64,000 nucleotides of DNA from Ancalomicrobiaceae bacterium S20 (GTDB lineage: Bacteria; Pseudomonadota; Alphaproteobacteria; Rhizobiales; Ancalomicrobiaceae): positions 3,070,716 to 3,134,715 of the forward strand of contig CP158568.1 of NCBI GenBank assembly GCA_040269895.1, read 5' to 3'. The translations under genes and the position numbers were made by a program. Below, in pieces: positions 8,175 to 16,627 of the stretch. The first letter of the stretch is position 1, and every line of letters starts with the position of its first letter. The notes under the pieces are model-generated. The model saw only the letters and a list, made by a program, of their open reading frames with translations. It did no database searches and had not been told where the DNA came from.

Positions 8175-9509
8175 TCAGTGTTCGTCGCCGTGGGCGGCGC
8201 GGATACTGCGCACCACCCACCAGACCAGCAGCAGCACGACCGGGACCGCAAGGCCGGTCGCCACCAGCGGATCGAACGGCAGGTGGCCGATCTCCTTGAT
8301 CGCCTTGAACAGGTAGCCGACCAGTCCGATCACGTAATAGCTGATCGCCGCGACCGAGAGCCCCTCGACGGTCTGCTGCAGGCGGAGCTGCTGGCGGGCG
8401 CGGCGGTTCATCGATTCGAGCAGGTCGCGGTTCTGCTGTTCGAGATCGATGTCGACGCGGGTGCGCAGCAGCTGCGCGGCGCGGGCGAGCTTCTCCGACA
8501 GATCCTCCATGCGGTCGCCGGTCATGCGCACCGTGCGCATGGCCGGACCGGTGCGGCGATCGAGGAAGCTCGACCAGGTGCCGTAGCCGGGGACGTGCCC
8601 CTCGTGGATCGCCTTCAGGCGGTCGTGGACGATTTCGTCATAGGCGCGCGAGGCGCCGAACCGATACGAGGTCTCGGCCGCGACGGCGCCGAGGTCGGCG
8701 GTCAGCTTCGAGATGTCGTCGAGCAGCTTGCGATTGGCCTCGAGCCCATTCGAGGCACGGATCTGACCGTTGATGTCGACCAGATCGCGCTCGATGCGAC
8801 GCACCTCCGGCCCGACGCGCTGCGCCTCGGGCAGGCCGAGCAGTGCCAGCGTCCGATAGGTCTCGATCTCGAGCAGCCGCTGCACCAGCGCACCCGCCTG
8901 CTGGGCATTGAGCCCGCGGTCGAGCACGAGAATGCGCGTCCGGCCGTCGCCGTCCTGGCGGAAGTCGGTGATCGCGATCGCGCTCTCGCCGTAGCAATGC
9001 GCCACGCACAGGCTGGTCGGATCGAACAGCGCGACCGCCTCGGCGAGGTCGCCCGGATGCGGCACGAGGTCGAGCCGCACGGCGACGAGCAGCGGCCCCG
9101 GCGGCACGAATTCCGCGCCGAACGGATGGCCGATCGGCTCCTGACCGAGCACGGAGAGGCCGGGGCCCCGCCCGCCCTCGCCAGCCGCGGCCGCGAGCGG
9201 ACCATCCCAGGAATAGGTCGTGAACTCGGCGTGGCGCTCCCACTTCAGCGTGCCCGGACCGAAGCCGATCACGTGATGGCGCGCCGAGGGCCCCGGCCCG
9301 GCCTGGCCCTGCGCGCGACACAGGCCGTCGAAGAACACGCGATCCGGCTTGGAAGCGCCGCGCACGACCTCGAAGGCATAATGCAGGAACACGCGCGGCG
9401 GCGAGACGAGCCGGAACGGCCGGGCATGGATCTCGCCGAGCACCGCGCCGCGAAGCGGATGCGGCTCGAAGGCGCGCGAACCGGGAGGCGGAGCAGCGGT
9501 CTGGTCCAT
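8175..9509 (-). CDS. DUF3422 family membrane-anchored protein
   Basis: A 444-residue protein of the DUF3422 family, widespread in Alpha- and Betaproteobacteria and of unknown function. ATG 9509 (MDQTAAPPPG) was chosen because the family core starts just after it (HPLRGAVLGEIHARPF); the open frame upstream to 9785 is intergenic. Features: a conserved N-terminal region with HYAFE and ERHAEFTTYSW, a long helical middle (about 240-370), and two C-terminal transmembrane helices (about 385-405 and 413-434). Nucleotides between this start and the GntR gene form a divergent promoter region of about 300 bases. Confidence 0.85.
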   Translation of the reverse strand: MDQTAAPPPGSRAFEPHPLRGAVLGEIHARPFRLVSPPRVFLHYAFEVVRGASKPDRVFFDGLCRAQGQAGPGPSARHHVIGFGPGTLKWERHAEFTTYSWDGPLAAAAGEGGRGPGLSVLGQEPIGHPFGAEFVPPGPLLVAVRLDLVPHPGDLAEAVALFDPTSLCVAHCYGESAIAITDFRQDGDGRTRILVLDRGLNAQQAGALVQRLLEIETYRTLALLGLPEAQRVGPEVRRIERDLVDINGQIRASNGLEANRKLLDDISKLTADLGAVAAETSYRFGASRAYDEIVHDRLKAIHEGHVPGYGTWSSFLDRRTGPAMRTVRMTGDRMEDLSEKLARAAQLLRTRVDIDLEQQNRDLLESMNRRARQQLRLQQTVEGLSVAAISYYVIGLVGYLFKAIKEIGHLPFDPLVATGLAVPVVLLLVWWVVRSIRAAHGDEH

Positions 9510-9682
9510 GAAGGTCGGGTCTCCGGATCGGCGACGACAGCGTCGCCCGAGCATGGCGACATGCATAATGGGTTTCGCGCCGAAGCGGAATCGCGCTGTC
9601 GTCGGCGAAAGGTCGCGAGCACGGGCCCGGCCGGGGCGATGGTGGGCCATTGCGCGGGCGCACCCGAGCGATCGACACCTGA

Positions 9683-9703
9683 GTGGCCAAGAAATTTGAC
9701 CAC
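9683..9703. promoter_or_regulatory. 21-bp imperfect palindrome upstream of gntR-lldEFG
   Basis: GTGG at 9683-9686 and CCAC at 9700-9703 with inner CAA/TTG pairs (seven of eight arm positions pair; the centre GAAAT is unpaired). It lies between the divergent DUF3422 and GntR genes, about 110 bases upstream of the GntR start. Its reverse complement resembles the palindrome ahead of glcD at about 15 of 21 positions, suggesting one regulator for both hydroxy-acid operons. Confidence 0.45.
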
Positions 9704-9811
9704 CGGCGACGGCACGCCTATCGTCGCGCGGTCCGAGAGCGGTGGTGACGACGTTCCGTCCCGCTCCGCCCGCGGCCCGAGGCAATCGCCGACCCTCAGG
9801 TGTGCCGTCCG

Positions 9812-10879
9812 ATGGTGTTCGAGAAGATCAGCCACAGCCGCACCGCCGACGCGGTCGTCGACCGGCTCGAGGTGCTGATCCTGCAAGGGATCCTCAGACC
9901 CGGCGATCGGCTGCCGCCCGAGCGCGATCTCGCCGCCGATCTCGACGTGTCGCGGCCGATCCTGCGCGAGGCCCTGTCGGTGCTCGAAGGCCGGGGGCTG
10001 ATCGTGTCACGCCACGGCGAAGGCACCTTCCTCGCCGATGTCGCCGGCACGGTGTTCTCCGAACCGTTGGTCGATCTGATCCAGCGCCACGGCCAGGCGG
10101 TCGCCGACTATTTCGAGTTCCGCCGCGAGATCGAGGGCTGGTCGGCGCGGCTCGCGGCCGAGCGCGCCACCGACAGCGACCGTGAGATCCTGCGCCGGGC
10201 GATCGAGGCCATGGTCGAGGCGCACCAGCGCGGCGATGCGGAGGCGGAAGCCGAACTCGATCTCGACCTGCACATGCGGATCGGCGAGGCCGCGCACAAC
10301 ATCGTGCTGCTCCATACGCTGCGGTCCTGCTATCGGCTGATCGCCGACGGCGTCTTCACCCACCGCGCGCGGATGTTCGACCGCCCGAACGTGCGCGAGG
10401 CGCTGCTCGACCAGCATCGCGCCATCGCCGAGGCGATCCTCGCCGGCGACGGCGACCGCGCCGAGGCCGCAGCCCATGCCCATATCGACTATGTCGAGCG
10501 CACCGGCCGCGAGGTCGAGCGCACCGAGGATCGTGCCCATACGGCCGCGCTCCGGCTCGAACTGATCGACCGCCCGCGCACCCGCCCCGGCGAGCGCCGG
10601 CCGCCGCCCCCCTCATCTCCCGAACCGAATCAGACACGCCATGACCGGCCCGACCGCCGACCCGCTCTCCGCCCCCGCCTCAGTTCAGCGCCCGCGCGTG
10701 GCGCTGTTCGTGACCTGCCTCGTCGACCTGTTCCGGCCGACGGTCGGCTTCGCCGCGGTGAAGCTGCTTCGAGGACGCCGGCTGCGACGTCGAGGTGCCG
10801 CCGGCGCAGACCTGCTGCGGCCAGCCGGCGTTCAATTCCGGCGACCGGCGCGATGCGCGCGGGCTCGCCGAGGACGTGA
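9812..10879 (+). CDS. GntR/FadR-subfamily regulator (LldR-like), unusually long frame
   Basis: Transcriptional regulator with an N-terminal GntR winged helix (residues about 5-70: ILQGILRPGDRLPPERDLAADLDVS, then RPILREALSVLEGRGL) and a C-terminal all-helical FCD effector domain (about 90-230; metal-binding type His pattern DLHMRIGEAAHN, DQHRAIAEAI, AHAHIDYVERT). It leads lldEFG and is therefore probably the lactate-responsive regulator. ATG 9812 is preferred; a GTG at 9800 is also in frame. Family members are about 250-260 residues, but this frame has no stop until 10879 (355 residues) and overlaps lldE by 239 bases. The tail after about residue 250 is Pro/Arg-rich and looks like translated non-coding or out-of-frame sequence. 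Confidence 0.8.
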   Translation: MVFEKISHSRTADAVVDRLEVLILQGILRPGDRLPPERDLAADLDVSRPILREALSVLEGRGLIVSRHGEGTFLADVAGTVFSEPLVDLIQRHGQAVADYFEFRREIEGWSARLAAERATDSDREILRRAIEAMVEAHQRGDAEAEAELDLDLHMRIGEAAHNIVLLHTLRSCYRLIADGVFTHRARMFDRPNVREALLDQHRAIAEAILAGDGDRAEAAAHAHIDYVERTGREVERTEDRAHTAALRLELIDRPRTRPGERRPPPPSSPEPNQTRHDRPDRRPALRPRLSSAPARGAVRDLPRRPVPADGRLRRGEAASRTPAATSRCRRRRPAAASRRSIPATGAMRAGSPRT

Positions 10880-11445
10880 TCCGGCTGTTCGAGGGCTACG
10901 ATTACTTCGTCGTGCCGTCCGGATCCTGCGGCGGCATGATCAAGAAGCACTTTCCCGAGCTGTTCCCCGCCGGCGACCCCTGGGCGCCCCGCGCCGAAGC
11001 GCTGTCGGCCAAGACCTTCGAGCTCGTGAGCTTCCTCGCCGACGTGCTCGGCCGGGCCCCGAAGAATGCGCGCTTCGCCGGCTCCGTCACCTATCACGAC
11101 AGCTGCTCGGGCCTGCGCGAACTCGGCATCGCCGAGCAGCCGCGCCGGCTGCTCGGCGCGGTCGAGGGGCTGACGCTCAAGGAGATGAAGGACGCCGACG
11201 TCTGCTGCGGCTTCGGCGGCACGTTCTGCGTCAAGTATCCCGACATCTCGAACGCGATCGTCGAGAAGAAGATCGCCAACGTGCGCGACAGCGGCGCGGG
11301 CACGCTTCTCGCCGGCGATCTCGGCTGCCTGATGAACATGGCCGGCAAGCTCAAGCGCGCCGGCAGCGCCGTCGAGGTCCGCCATGTCGCGGAAGTCCTC
11401 GCCGGCATGACCGACGGCCCGGCGATCGGCGAGGCGCGGAAATGA
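10641..11445 (+). pseudogene. lldE: L-lactate utilisation protein LldE/LutA, frameshifted by one base
   Basis: CCG-domain subunit of the non-flavin L-lactate dehydrogenase complex LldEFG (LutABC). The frame from ATG 10641 begins as LldE (RVALFVTCLVDLFRP, GFAAVKLL). At CTGCTTCGAG (10764-10773) it leaves the family pattern. Dropping one T at 10768/10769 restores [27 protein letters not shown] and continues to the stop at 11445. The downstream part carries SGSCGGM, HDSCSGLRELG, and the second CCG motif CCGFGGTFCVKYPDIS. With the base removed the protein is full length (about 267 residues) with every cysteine motif intact. The reading is either a sequencing error or a recent inactivation; the intact lldF and lldG favour error. 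Confidence 0.85.
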
Positions 11446-11492
11446 CCCGCGGCGACCGCCCCTTCCCCTGCGCGACCGAGGCCCCCTGACCC

Positions 11493-12911
11493 ATGCGGAT
11501 CACCTCCCCGGCCTTCAAGGACAACGCCGCCCACGCGCTCGTCGATGCGAACCTGCAGAAGGCGCTCCGCAACGTCGAGCGCGGCTTCATCGACAAGCGG
11601 CAGATCGCGGCCGCGGCGCTGCCCGAATTCGAGGCGCTGCGCGACCGCGCGCGCGACATCAAGGACCACACGCTCGCCCATCTCGACCTCTACCTGGAGG
11701 CCTACGAGCGCAAGGTCGTCGCGAGCGGCGGCCATGTCCACTGGACCGAGACGGCCGAGGATGCCCGCCGTATCGTGCTCGACATCTGCCGCTCGCTCGG
11801 CGCGCGCACCGTGACCAAAGGCAAGACGATGATCGCCGAGGAGATCGGCCTCAACGACTTCCTCGAGGAGAACGCGATCCAGCCGGTTGAGACCGATCTC
11901 GGCGAATACATCATCCAGATCCGCAACGAGGGGCCGAGCCACATCATCGCCCCGGCCGTGCATGTGACGCGCGAGCAGGTCGAAGCCGACTTCCGGCGCG
12001 TCCACACGCATCTCGATCCGAGCCGCAATCTCGACGAAGCCGTGACCATGCTCGGCGAGGCGCGGACTGTGCTGCGGGAGAAGTTCATCGCGGCGGATGT
12101 CGGGATCACCGGCGCGAATTATCTGGTCGCGGAGACCGGCACCTCGATCATCGTCACCAACGAGGGCAACGGCGATCTCACCCAGACGCTGCCGAAGGCG
12201 CATATCGTGCTGGCGTCGCTCGAGAAGATCGTGCCGACGCTCGAGGACGTGACGCAGATCCTGCGCGTGCTCGCCCGCTCGGCGACCGGCCAGGAGATGT
12301 CGGTCTACACGACCTTCTCGACCGGCCCGCGGCGCGCCGACGACCCGGACGGGCCGGGCGAATACCACGTCGTGATCCTCGACAACGGCCGCTCGGCCAT
12401 GCTCGGCACCGAATTCCAGGACATGCTGCGCTGCATCCGCTGCGGCGCCTGCATGAACCATTGCCCGGTCTATCATTCGGTCGGCGGCCATGCCTATGGC
12501 TGGGTCTACCCCGGACCGATGGGCGCGGTGCTGACGCCGACGCTGATCGGCATCGACAAGGCCGGGCATCTGCCGAACGCTTCGACCTTCTGCGGCCGCT
12601 GCGAAAGCGTCTGCCCGATGCGCATCCCGCTGCCGCGGATGATGCGCGCCTGGCGCGAGCGCGAGTTCGAACGGCATCTGAACCCGGCCGTGCAGCGCTG
12701 GGGGCTCAAGGCCTGGGCCTTCCTCGCCCGACGCCCGGCGCTCTACCGGCTGGCGAGTTCGGTCGCCGCCAAGGCGATCGGCTGGCTTTCGGGCGGCAAG
12801 GGCCGGCTCGCGCGCCTGCCGCTCGCCGGAGGCTGGACCCGCCATCGCGACTTGCCCGCGCCCGAGGGCAAGACGTTTCAGGAGCTCTGGCGCGCGCGCC
12901 GACCGGCGTGA
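11493..12911 (+). CDS. lldF: L-lactate utilisation iron-sulfur protein LldF/LutB
   Basis: Largest subunit (472 residues) of the LldEFG L-lactate oxidation complex, which converts L-lactate to pyruvate. The N-terminal LUD domain (about 60-290, with GKTMIAEEIGLNDFLE and ETGTSIIVTNEGNGDL) is followed by a ferredoxin-like region with two 4Fe-4S motifs: CIRCGACMNHCP (Cys314/317/320/324) and CGRCESVCP (from Cys367). A C-terminal region of about 80 residues is typical of the family. It lies 47 bases after lldE and 68 bases before lldG in one operon led by the GntR gene. Confidence 0.95.
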   Translation: MRITSPAFKDNAAHALVDANLQKALRNVERGFIDKRQIAAAALPEFEALRDRARDIKDHTLAHLDLYLEAYERKVVASGGHVHWTETAEDARRIVLDICRSLGARTVTKGKTMIAEEIGLNDFLEENAIQPVETDLGEYIIQIRNEGPSHIIAPAVHVTREQVEADFRRVHTHLDPSRNLDEAVTMLGEARTVLREKFIAADVGITGANYLVAETGTSIIVTNEGNGDLTQTLPKAHIVLASLEKIVPTLEDVTQILRVLARSATGQEMSVYTTFSTGPRRADDPDGPGEYHVVILDNGRSAMLGTEFQDMLRCIRCGACMNHCPVYHSVGGHAYGWVYPGPMGAVLTPTLIGIDKAGHLPNASTFCGRCESVCPMRIPLPRMMRAWREREFERHLNPAVQRWGLKAWAFLARRPALYRLASSVAAKAIGWLSGGKGRLARLPLAGGWTRHRDLPAPEGKTFQELWRARRPA

Positions 12912-12979
12912 TTGTGCCGGTCTACCGCTCACCGCCTGACCGAACACCGTCCCGGATCCCTCTCCAACCGGATCGTCCG

Positions 12980-13651
12980 ATGACCGCCCGCGACAGCATC
13001 CTTGCAAAAATCCGCCGCTCGCTCGGAACCACGGGCGACGACATCGGTCGGCGCGCGGCCGTCTCGGACCGGTTGATCCGGGCGCCGCGCGGGCTCGTGC
13101 CCGAACGCGGGCAATTGGACGGCGAGGCGCGCATCGCGCTGTTCTCGACCATGGCGGAGAAGGCGAACGCGACGGTCGAGCGGGTCGCCGACCTCGCCGA
13201 CGTGCCCTCGGCGGTCGCGGCCTACCTGCGCGCCAAAAACCTGCCGGCGCGGGTCCGGCGCGGCACGGATGAGCGGCTCGCCGCCCTGCCCTGGGCGCGC
13301 GAGCCCGCGGTTGATGTTTCGGTCGGCCGGTCGCACGGGGAGGATCTGGTCGGCCTGTCGGCGGCCTTCGCCGGCGTCGCCGAGACCGGCACGGTGGTGC
13401 TGGTCTCGGGCGAGGACAATCCGACCACGCTCAACCTCCTGCCCGAACACCATCTGGTCGTCGTGCCGGCCGAGGCGATCGCCGGTGATTACGAGACGGT
13501 GTGGGATGCGCTGCGCGCCGTCTACGGCAAGGGCGCCATGCCGCGCACGGTCAACTGGATCACCGGCCCGTCGCGTTCGGGCGACATCGAGCAGAAGCTG
13601 CTGCTCGGCGCGCACGGACCGCGCAGCGTGCATCTGATCGTGGTCGGCTGA
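12980..13651 (+). CDS. lldG: L-lactate utilisation protein LldG/LutC (LUD domain)
   Basis: A 223-residue LUD-domain protein, third subunit of the LldEFG/LutABC lactate oxidation complex. The start at ATG 12980 (MTARDSILAKIRRSLG) matches the family; the frame upstream to 12461 only shadows lldF. Family-specific patterns are seen: GVAETGTVVLVSGEDNPTTLN, LPEHHLVVV, ITGPSRSGDIEQKLLLGAHGPR, and the short hydrophobic end VHLIVVG. It ends the operon; no clear terminator follows. Confidence 0.93.
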   Translation: MTARDSILAKIRRSLGTTGDDIGRRAAVSDRLIRAPRGLVPERGQLDGEARIALFSTMAEKANATVERVADLADVPSAVAAYLRAKNLPARVRRGTDERLAALPWAREPAVDVSVGRSHGEDLVGLSAAFAGVAETGTVVLVSGEDNPTTLNLLPEHHLVVVPAEAIAGDYETVWDALRAVYGKGAMPRTVNWITGPSRSGDIEQKLLLGAHGPRSVHLIVVG

Positions 13652-13864
13652 ACGGCGCAGCCTCGCGCGGTGCTGCGACGCCGCGGAAGCCTCATGACAT
13701 CGTGGTGATTTCACAATTCCGCCTCGACTTGGGGCGGGCGCGCATTATCCTTTGTTCGAACGGTCATCGTCGTGCCACGGAAGCGGCGTGTCATGACCGT
13801 CGGAAGGATCGAAACCCGCGATCGAAGATCCGCAATTGTCGAGCGGAGGCCATCGGAGTTCAGC

Positions 13865-14545
13865 ATGATGCGATGGCTTTTGGCGTTGATGGGTGGAAGA
13901 CGCAGACGCGATCCGGTGATCCGGCCGATCGCCCGCGCCCCCGCGACGGGTGATGTGGCCGCACCGGCGCCGACGCCGGTCTCCGATTCGACCGTCGCCG
14001 CCGCGGCAGCCGCCGCCGGCGCGGCCGTCGTCCTCGGACCGGTGGTGGTCGAAGCGATCGAGGCGCGGCAGGCGCTCGATCCCACGCCAGATGCGATCAA
14101 CGCATCGGCCACGCCGACGGGAGGCGACCATGGCACGGGAGAGCAGACGACGAAGCCTGATCCCGACCCGGGATCTGAGGCAGACGACACAGCAGAGGCC
14201 GATTCGAGCGACGGAGCCGGCTCAGGATCGGGCGACGCCGCAAGCCAGTCAGGACACGGCGCGGGCGGAGATGCCGCAGGCGCCAACGGGTCGACCCATG
14301 ACGGATCGGGCCATGACGGATCGGGCCATCACGGAGCGGTCGACCATGCATCCGCCGGCGACATCGGCGCCCACGGAGCCGCCTCGCACGGAAACGGCTC
14401 GCATGGGGCCGGTTCGGACGGAGGCAGCTACGGCGGCTACATCGACGGCGGCCGTGTCGCGAGCGACGGCGGACAGGCCGGCGTCGACTTCGGATCGTCC
14501 GGGGATGGCGGCTGGTCGGGCGACGCCTCGGCTTCCACCGACTGA
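13865..14545 (+). CDS. hypothetical protein with Ala-rich segment and Gly/Ser/His/Asp-rich tail
   Basis: I do not recognise a family. The start at ATG 13865 (MMRWLLALMGGRRRR) is favoured by GGAG 7 bases upstream; the frame is open back to 13772. The 226-residue product has a short hydrophobic N-terminus followed by an Arg cluster, an Ala/Val-rich helix near residues 45-70, and a low-complexity acidic tail rich in Gly, Ser, His and Asp (HDGSG-type repeats, GSHGAGS, SDGG). Three tandem 15-base copies encode part of the tail. This composition is common in small secreted or surface proteins of Hyphomicrobiales. Strong G+C third-position bias supports coding. Confidence 0.55.
   Translation: MMRWLLALMGGRRRRDPVIRPIARAPATGDVAAPAPTPVSDSTVAAAAAAAGAAVVLGPVVVEAIEARQALDPTPDAINASATPTGGDHGTGEQTTKPDPDPGSEADDTAEADSSDGAGSGSGDAASQSGHGAGGDAAGANGSTHDGSGHDGSGHHGAVDHASAGDIGAHGAASHGNGSHGAGSDGGSYGGYIDGGRVASDGGQAGVDFGSSGDGGWSGDASASTD
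14296..14340 (+). repeat. 15-bp tandem repeat, three copies, inside the Gly/His-rich ORF
   Basis: CCATGACGGATCGGG at 14296-14310 and 14311-14325, then a diverged copy CCATCACGGAGCGGT at 14326-14340. The unit length is a multiple of three, so copy changes would keep the frame; it encodes HDGSG-like peptides. Confidence 0.85.
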
Positions 14546-14635
14546 ACTCGTCCCGCCCGCGGCGGCGGAACGACCGCTGTCGAACCGGGTCGACCCGTTC
14601 GGCCGCATCTTCGCGCGCCCGCGCGCGGCCTGTTC

Positions 14636-15274
14636 ATGGGCAATCGCGGCGGCCGGCTGCACGATCCGGCGACGCAGACCCTCGGGTCCCGCCGCTGGGT
14701 CTCGAAGTCCTGGATCTGCTGCGAGACCAGCTTCAAGGAGCGGCGACGCGAAGTCTGGGCGGAGAGCTATACGGAGCTCTTCTTCCTCGACGAAGTGACC
14801 GCGCTCGCGGCCGGGCACCGGCCCTGTTTCGAATGCCGGCGGCGTGCGGCGGAAGCCTTCGCCGCCGCCTTCGCGCAAGGCAACGGCCTCGGCTCGCCGC
14901 CGCACGCCGCCGCGATCGACAAGGTGCTGCACGCCGAACGGCTGGCGCGCACGACCGCCGATCGGCCCGGCGATCTCGATCCGGAGGCGCAGGGTCCGGA
15001 CGCGAAGCAGATCTATGTCGCCTTCATCGACACGCTGCCGGACGGCGCCATGATCACCTGCGACGGGCCGGAGCGCCGCGCCTATGCGGTTCGCGGCGCC
15101 TACGTCCTGCCCTGGGCGCCGGAGGGTTACGGCACGCCGATCGTGCGGCCGCGCGCGCGGCTCGTATCGCTGCTGACGCCGCCGTCGATCGTCACCACGC
15201 TGCAGGCGGGCTATCAGCCGGTCTGGCATCCGAGCGCCACGCTCGAGACCGATCGGAACCATCACGGAGATTGA
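14636..15274 (+). CDS. conserved hypothetical protein with CC and CxxC motifs
   Basis: A 212-residue protein of a type I recall as conserved but uncharacterised in Alphaproteobacteria (FMGNRGGRLHDP, KSWICCETSF, ELFFLDEVTALAAGHRPCFECRRR). Cys pairs near residues 28-29 (CC) and at CFEC near 64-67, with nearby His, could bind a metal; this is a guess. ATG 14636 is in frame with open sequence upstream, and homologous-looking residues (RGLF) just before it suggest the true start could be further upstream. It follows the Gly-rich ORF by 90 bases and precedes the EamA gene by 119. Confidence 0.7.
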   Translation: MGNRGGRLHDPATQTLGSRRWVSKSWICCETSFKERRREVWAESYTELFFLDEVTALAAGHRPCFECRRRAAEAFAAAFAQGNGLGSPPHAAAIDKVLHAERLARTTADRPGDLDPEAQGPDAKQIYVAFIDTLPDGAMITCDGPERRAYAVRGAYVLPWAPEGYGTPIVRPRARLVSLLTPPSIVTTLQAGYQPVWHPSATLETDRNHHGD

Positions 15275-15393
15275 TCGTCCGATCACCAAGTATCGCTGGA
15301 CGCCGCCCGTCAAAATACCGATGGTGCGGCCTTCGGCGCGCCGGGACGCGCGGTCCGCCCCGGACCGCCAGCGCGTGCCGGCGGGATCGGCAT

Positions 15394-16335
15394 ATGTCGC
15401 GGACCATGGTCGAAACGGCGCCCTCGCCGATGCGGAGCGCCGATCGCGCGGGCCGTTTCGGCCTCTTCGAATTCGGCCTCTACGCCATCACCGTGTTCGC
15501 GTGGTCGACGAGCTGGATCGCGCTCAAGGTCCAGCTCGGCGTGGTCGCGCCCGAGGTGTCGCTGGTCTGGCGCTTCTCGCTGTCGGCGCTGTTCATGTGG
15601 GTGTGGGTGATCGTCGCCCGCCTGCCCTGGCGGTTCCCGCCGATGGTGCATCTGCGCTTCGTCGCGCTCGGCGCGCTGATCTTCTCGACCAATTTCGCGC
15701 TGTTCTACTACGGCGGACAGGAGCTCGCCTCCGGGCTTCTGTCCGTCGTCTTTTCGCTCGCCTCGATCTTCAACCTCATTCTCGGCGCGCTCCTGTTCCG
15801 CACCCGGATCGAGGGCCGCGTGCTTGTCGGCGGCGTGCTCGGCTTCGCCGGCGTCGCGCTGATGTTCTGGCCGATCATCCACGGTGCCGATTTCAACGGT
15901 CGTGCGGCGCTCGGGCTCGGCTATTGCGTCGCCGGTACGCTGTCGTTCTGCCTCGGCAACATGGTCTCGGGCGCCAACCAGCGCGTCGGCATCCCGGTGC
16001 TCTCGGCCAACGCCTGGGGCATGGTCTATGGCACGATCCTGCTCGCCATCACGGCGGCGGCGAAGGGCGAGACCTTCATGATCGAGCCGACCGCGCGCTA
16101 TCTCGGCTCGCTCGCCTGGCTCTCCTTCGTCTCGTCGGGCCTCGCCTTCTGGGCCTATCTGACGCTGCTCGGCCGCATCGGCGCGAGCCGCGCGGGCTAC
16201 ACGACCGTCATGTTCCCGGTGTTCGCGCTGATGATCTCGACGGCTTTCGAAGGCTATCAATGGAGCCTCGCCGCGATCCTCGGTCTCGGCTTCGTGCTCG
16301 CCGGCAACCTGTTCGTGCTGCGCCGGGGCGCGTAA
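15394..16335 (+). CDS. DMT superfamily (EamA) transporter
   Basis: A 313-residue inner-membrane transporter of the drug/metabolite superfamily with ten predicted helices and two EamA repeats (about residues 22-155 and 165-310). The N-terminus YAITVFAWSTSWIALKVQLG and the loop GGQELASGLLSVVFSLASIFN are typical. The start is ATG 15394 with GCGGGA upstream; a second ATG at 15406 is possible. The open frame upstream to 14833 is a shadow of the preceding gene. Substrate unknown; members export amino acids, nucleobases or drugs. The next 292 bases hold no gene that I can see. Confidence 0.88.
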   Translation: MSRTMVETAPSPMRSADRAGRFGLFEFGLYAITVFAWSTSWIALKVQLGVVAPEVSLVWRFSLSALFMWVWVIVARLPWRFPPMVHLRFVALGALIFSTNFALFYYGGQELASGLLSVVFSLASIFNLILGALLFRTRIEGRVLVGGVLGFAGVALMFWPIIHGADFNGRAALGLGYCVAGTLSFCLGNMVSGANQRVGIPVLSANAWGMVYGTILLAITAAAKGETFMIEPTARYLGSLAWLSFVSSGLAFWAYLTLLGRIGASRAGYTTVMFPVFALMISTAFEGYQWSLAAILGLGFVLAGNLFVLRRGA

Positions 16336-16627
16336 CGGCACGCCGCCCGGCGCAACCCCTGGGCCGCCCGCCACGCCCGAACAATTTTGTTTGCGAGCGT
16401 TGCCAAGGGCATCGCCATTCCCGGCTCCCGTTTCAGCACCTGACGGATTGACAGGCACGGGGATCCGCGCTGACATTCTGCCGTTACGTCGGTTTGCCGC
16501 CACGTGGACGCTCGCAGACCCGCCCCGCCATTTTGTACGGCGGGTACGCGCAAACGCATTTTGATCATCAGCATCCTGTCGCCGGCGGGTTCGCCGGCCC
16601 CCCTCCATTTCATGCGGGAGCTCGGTC

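Noticed and set aside
16336-16627. Small gene or RNA in the gap before the 934-residue gene
   Set aside because: Only short frames without ribosome sites; a long overlapping frame in the next gene is its shadow.
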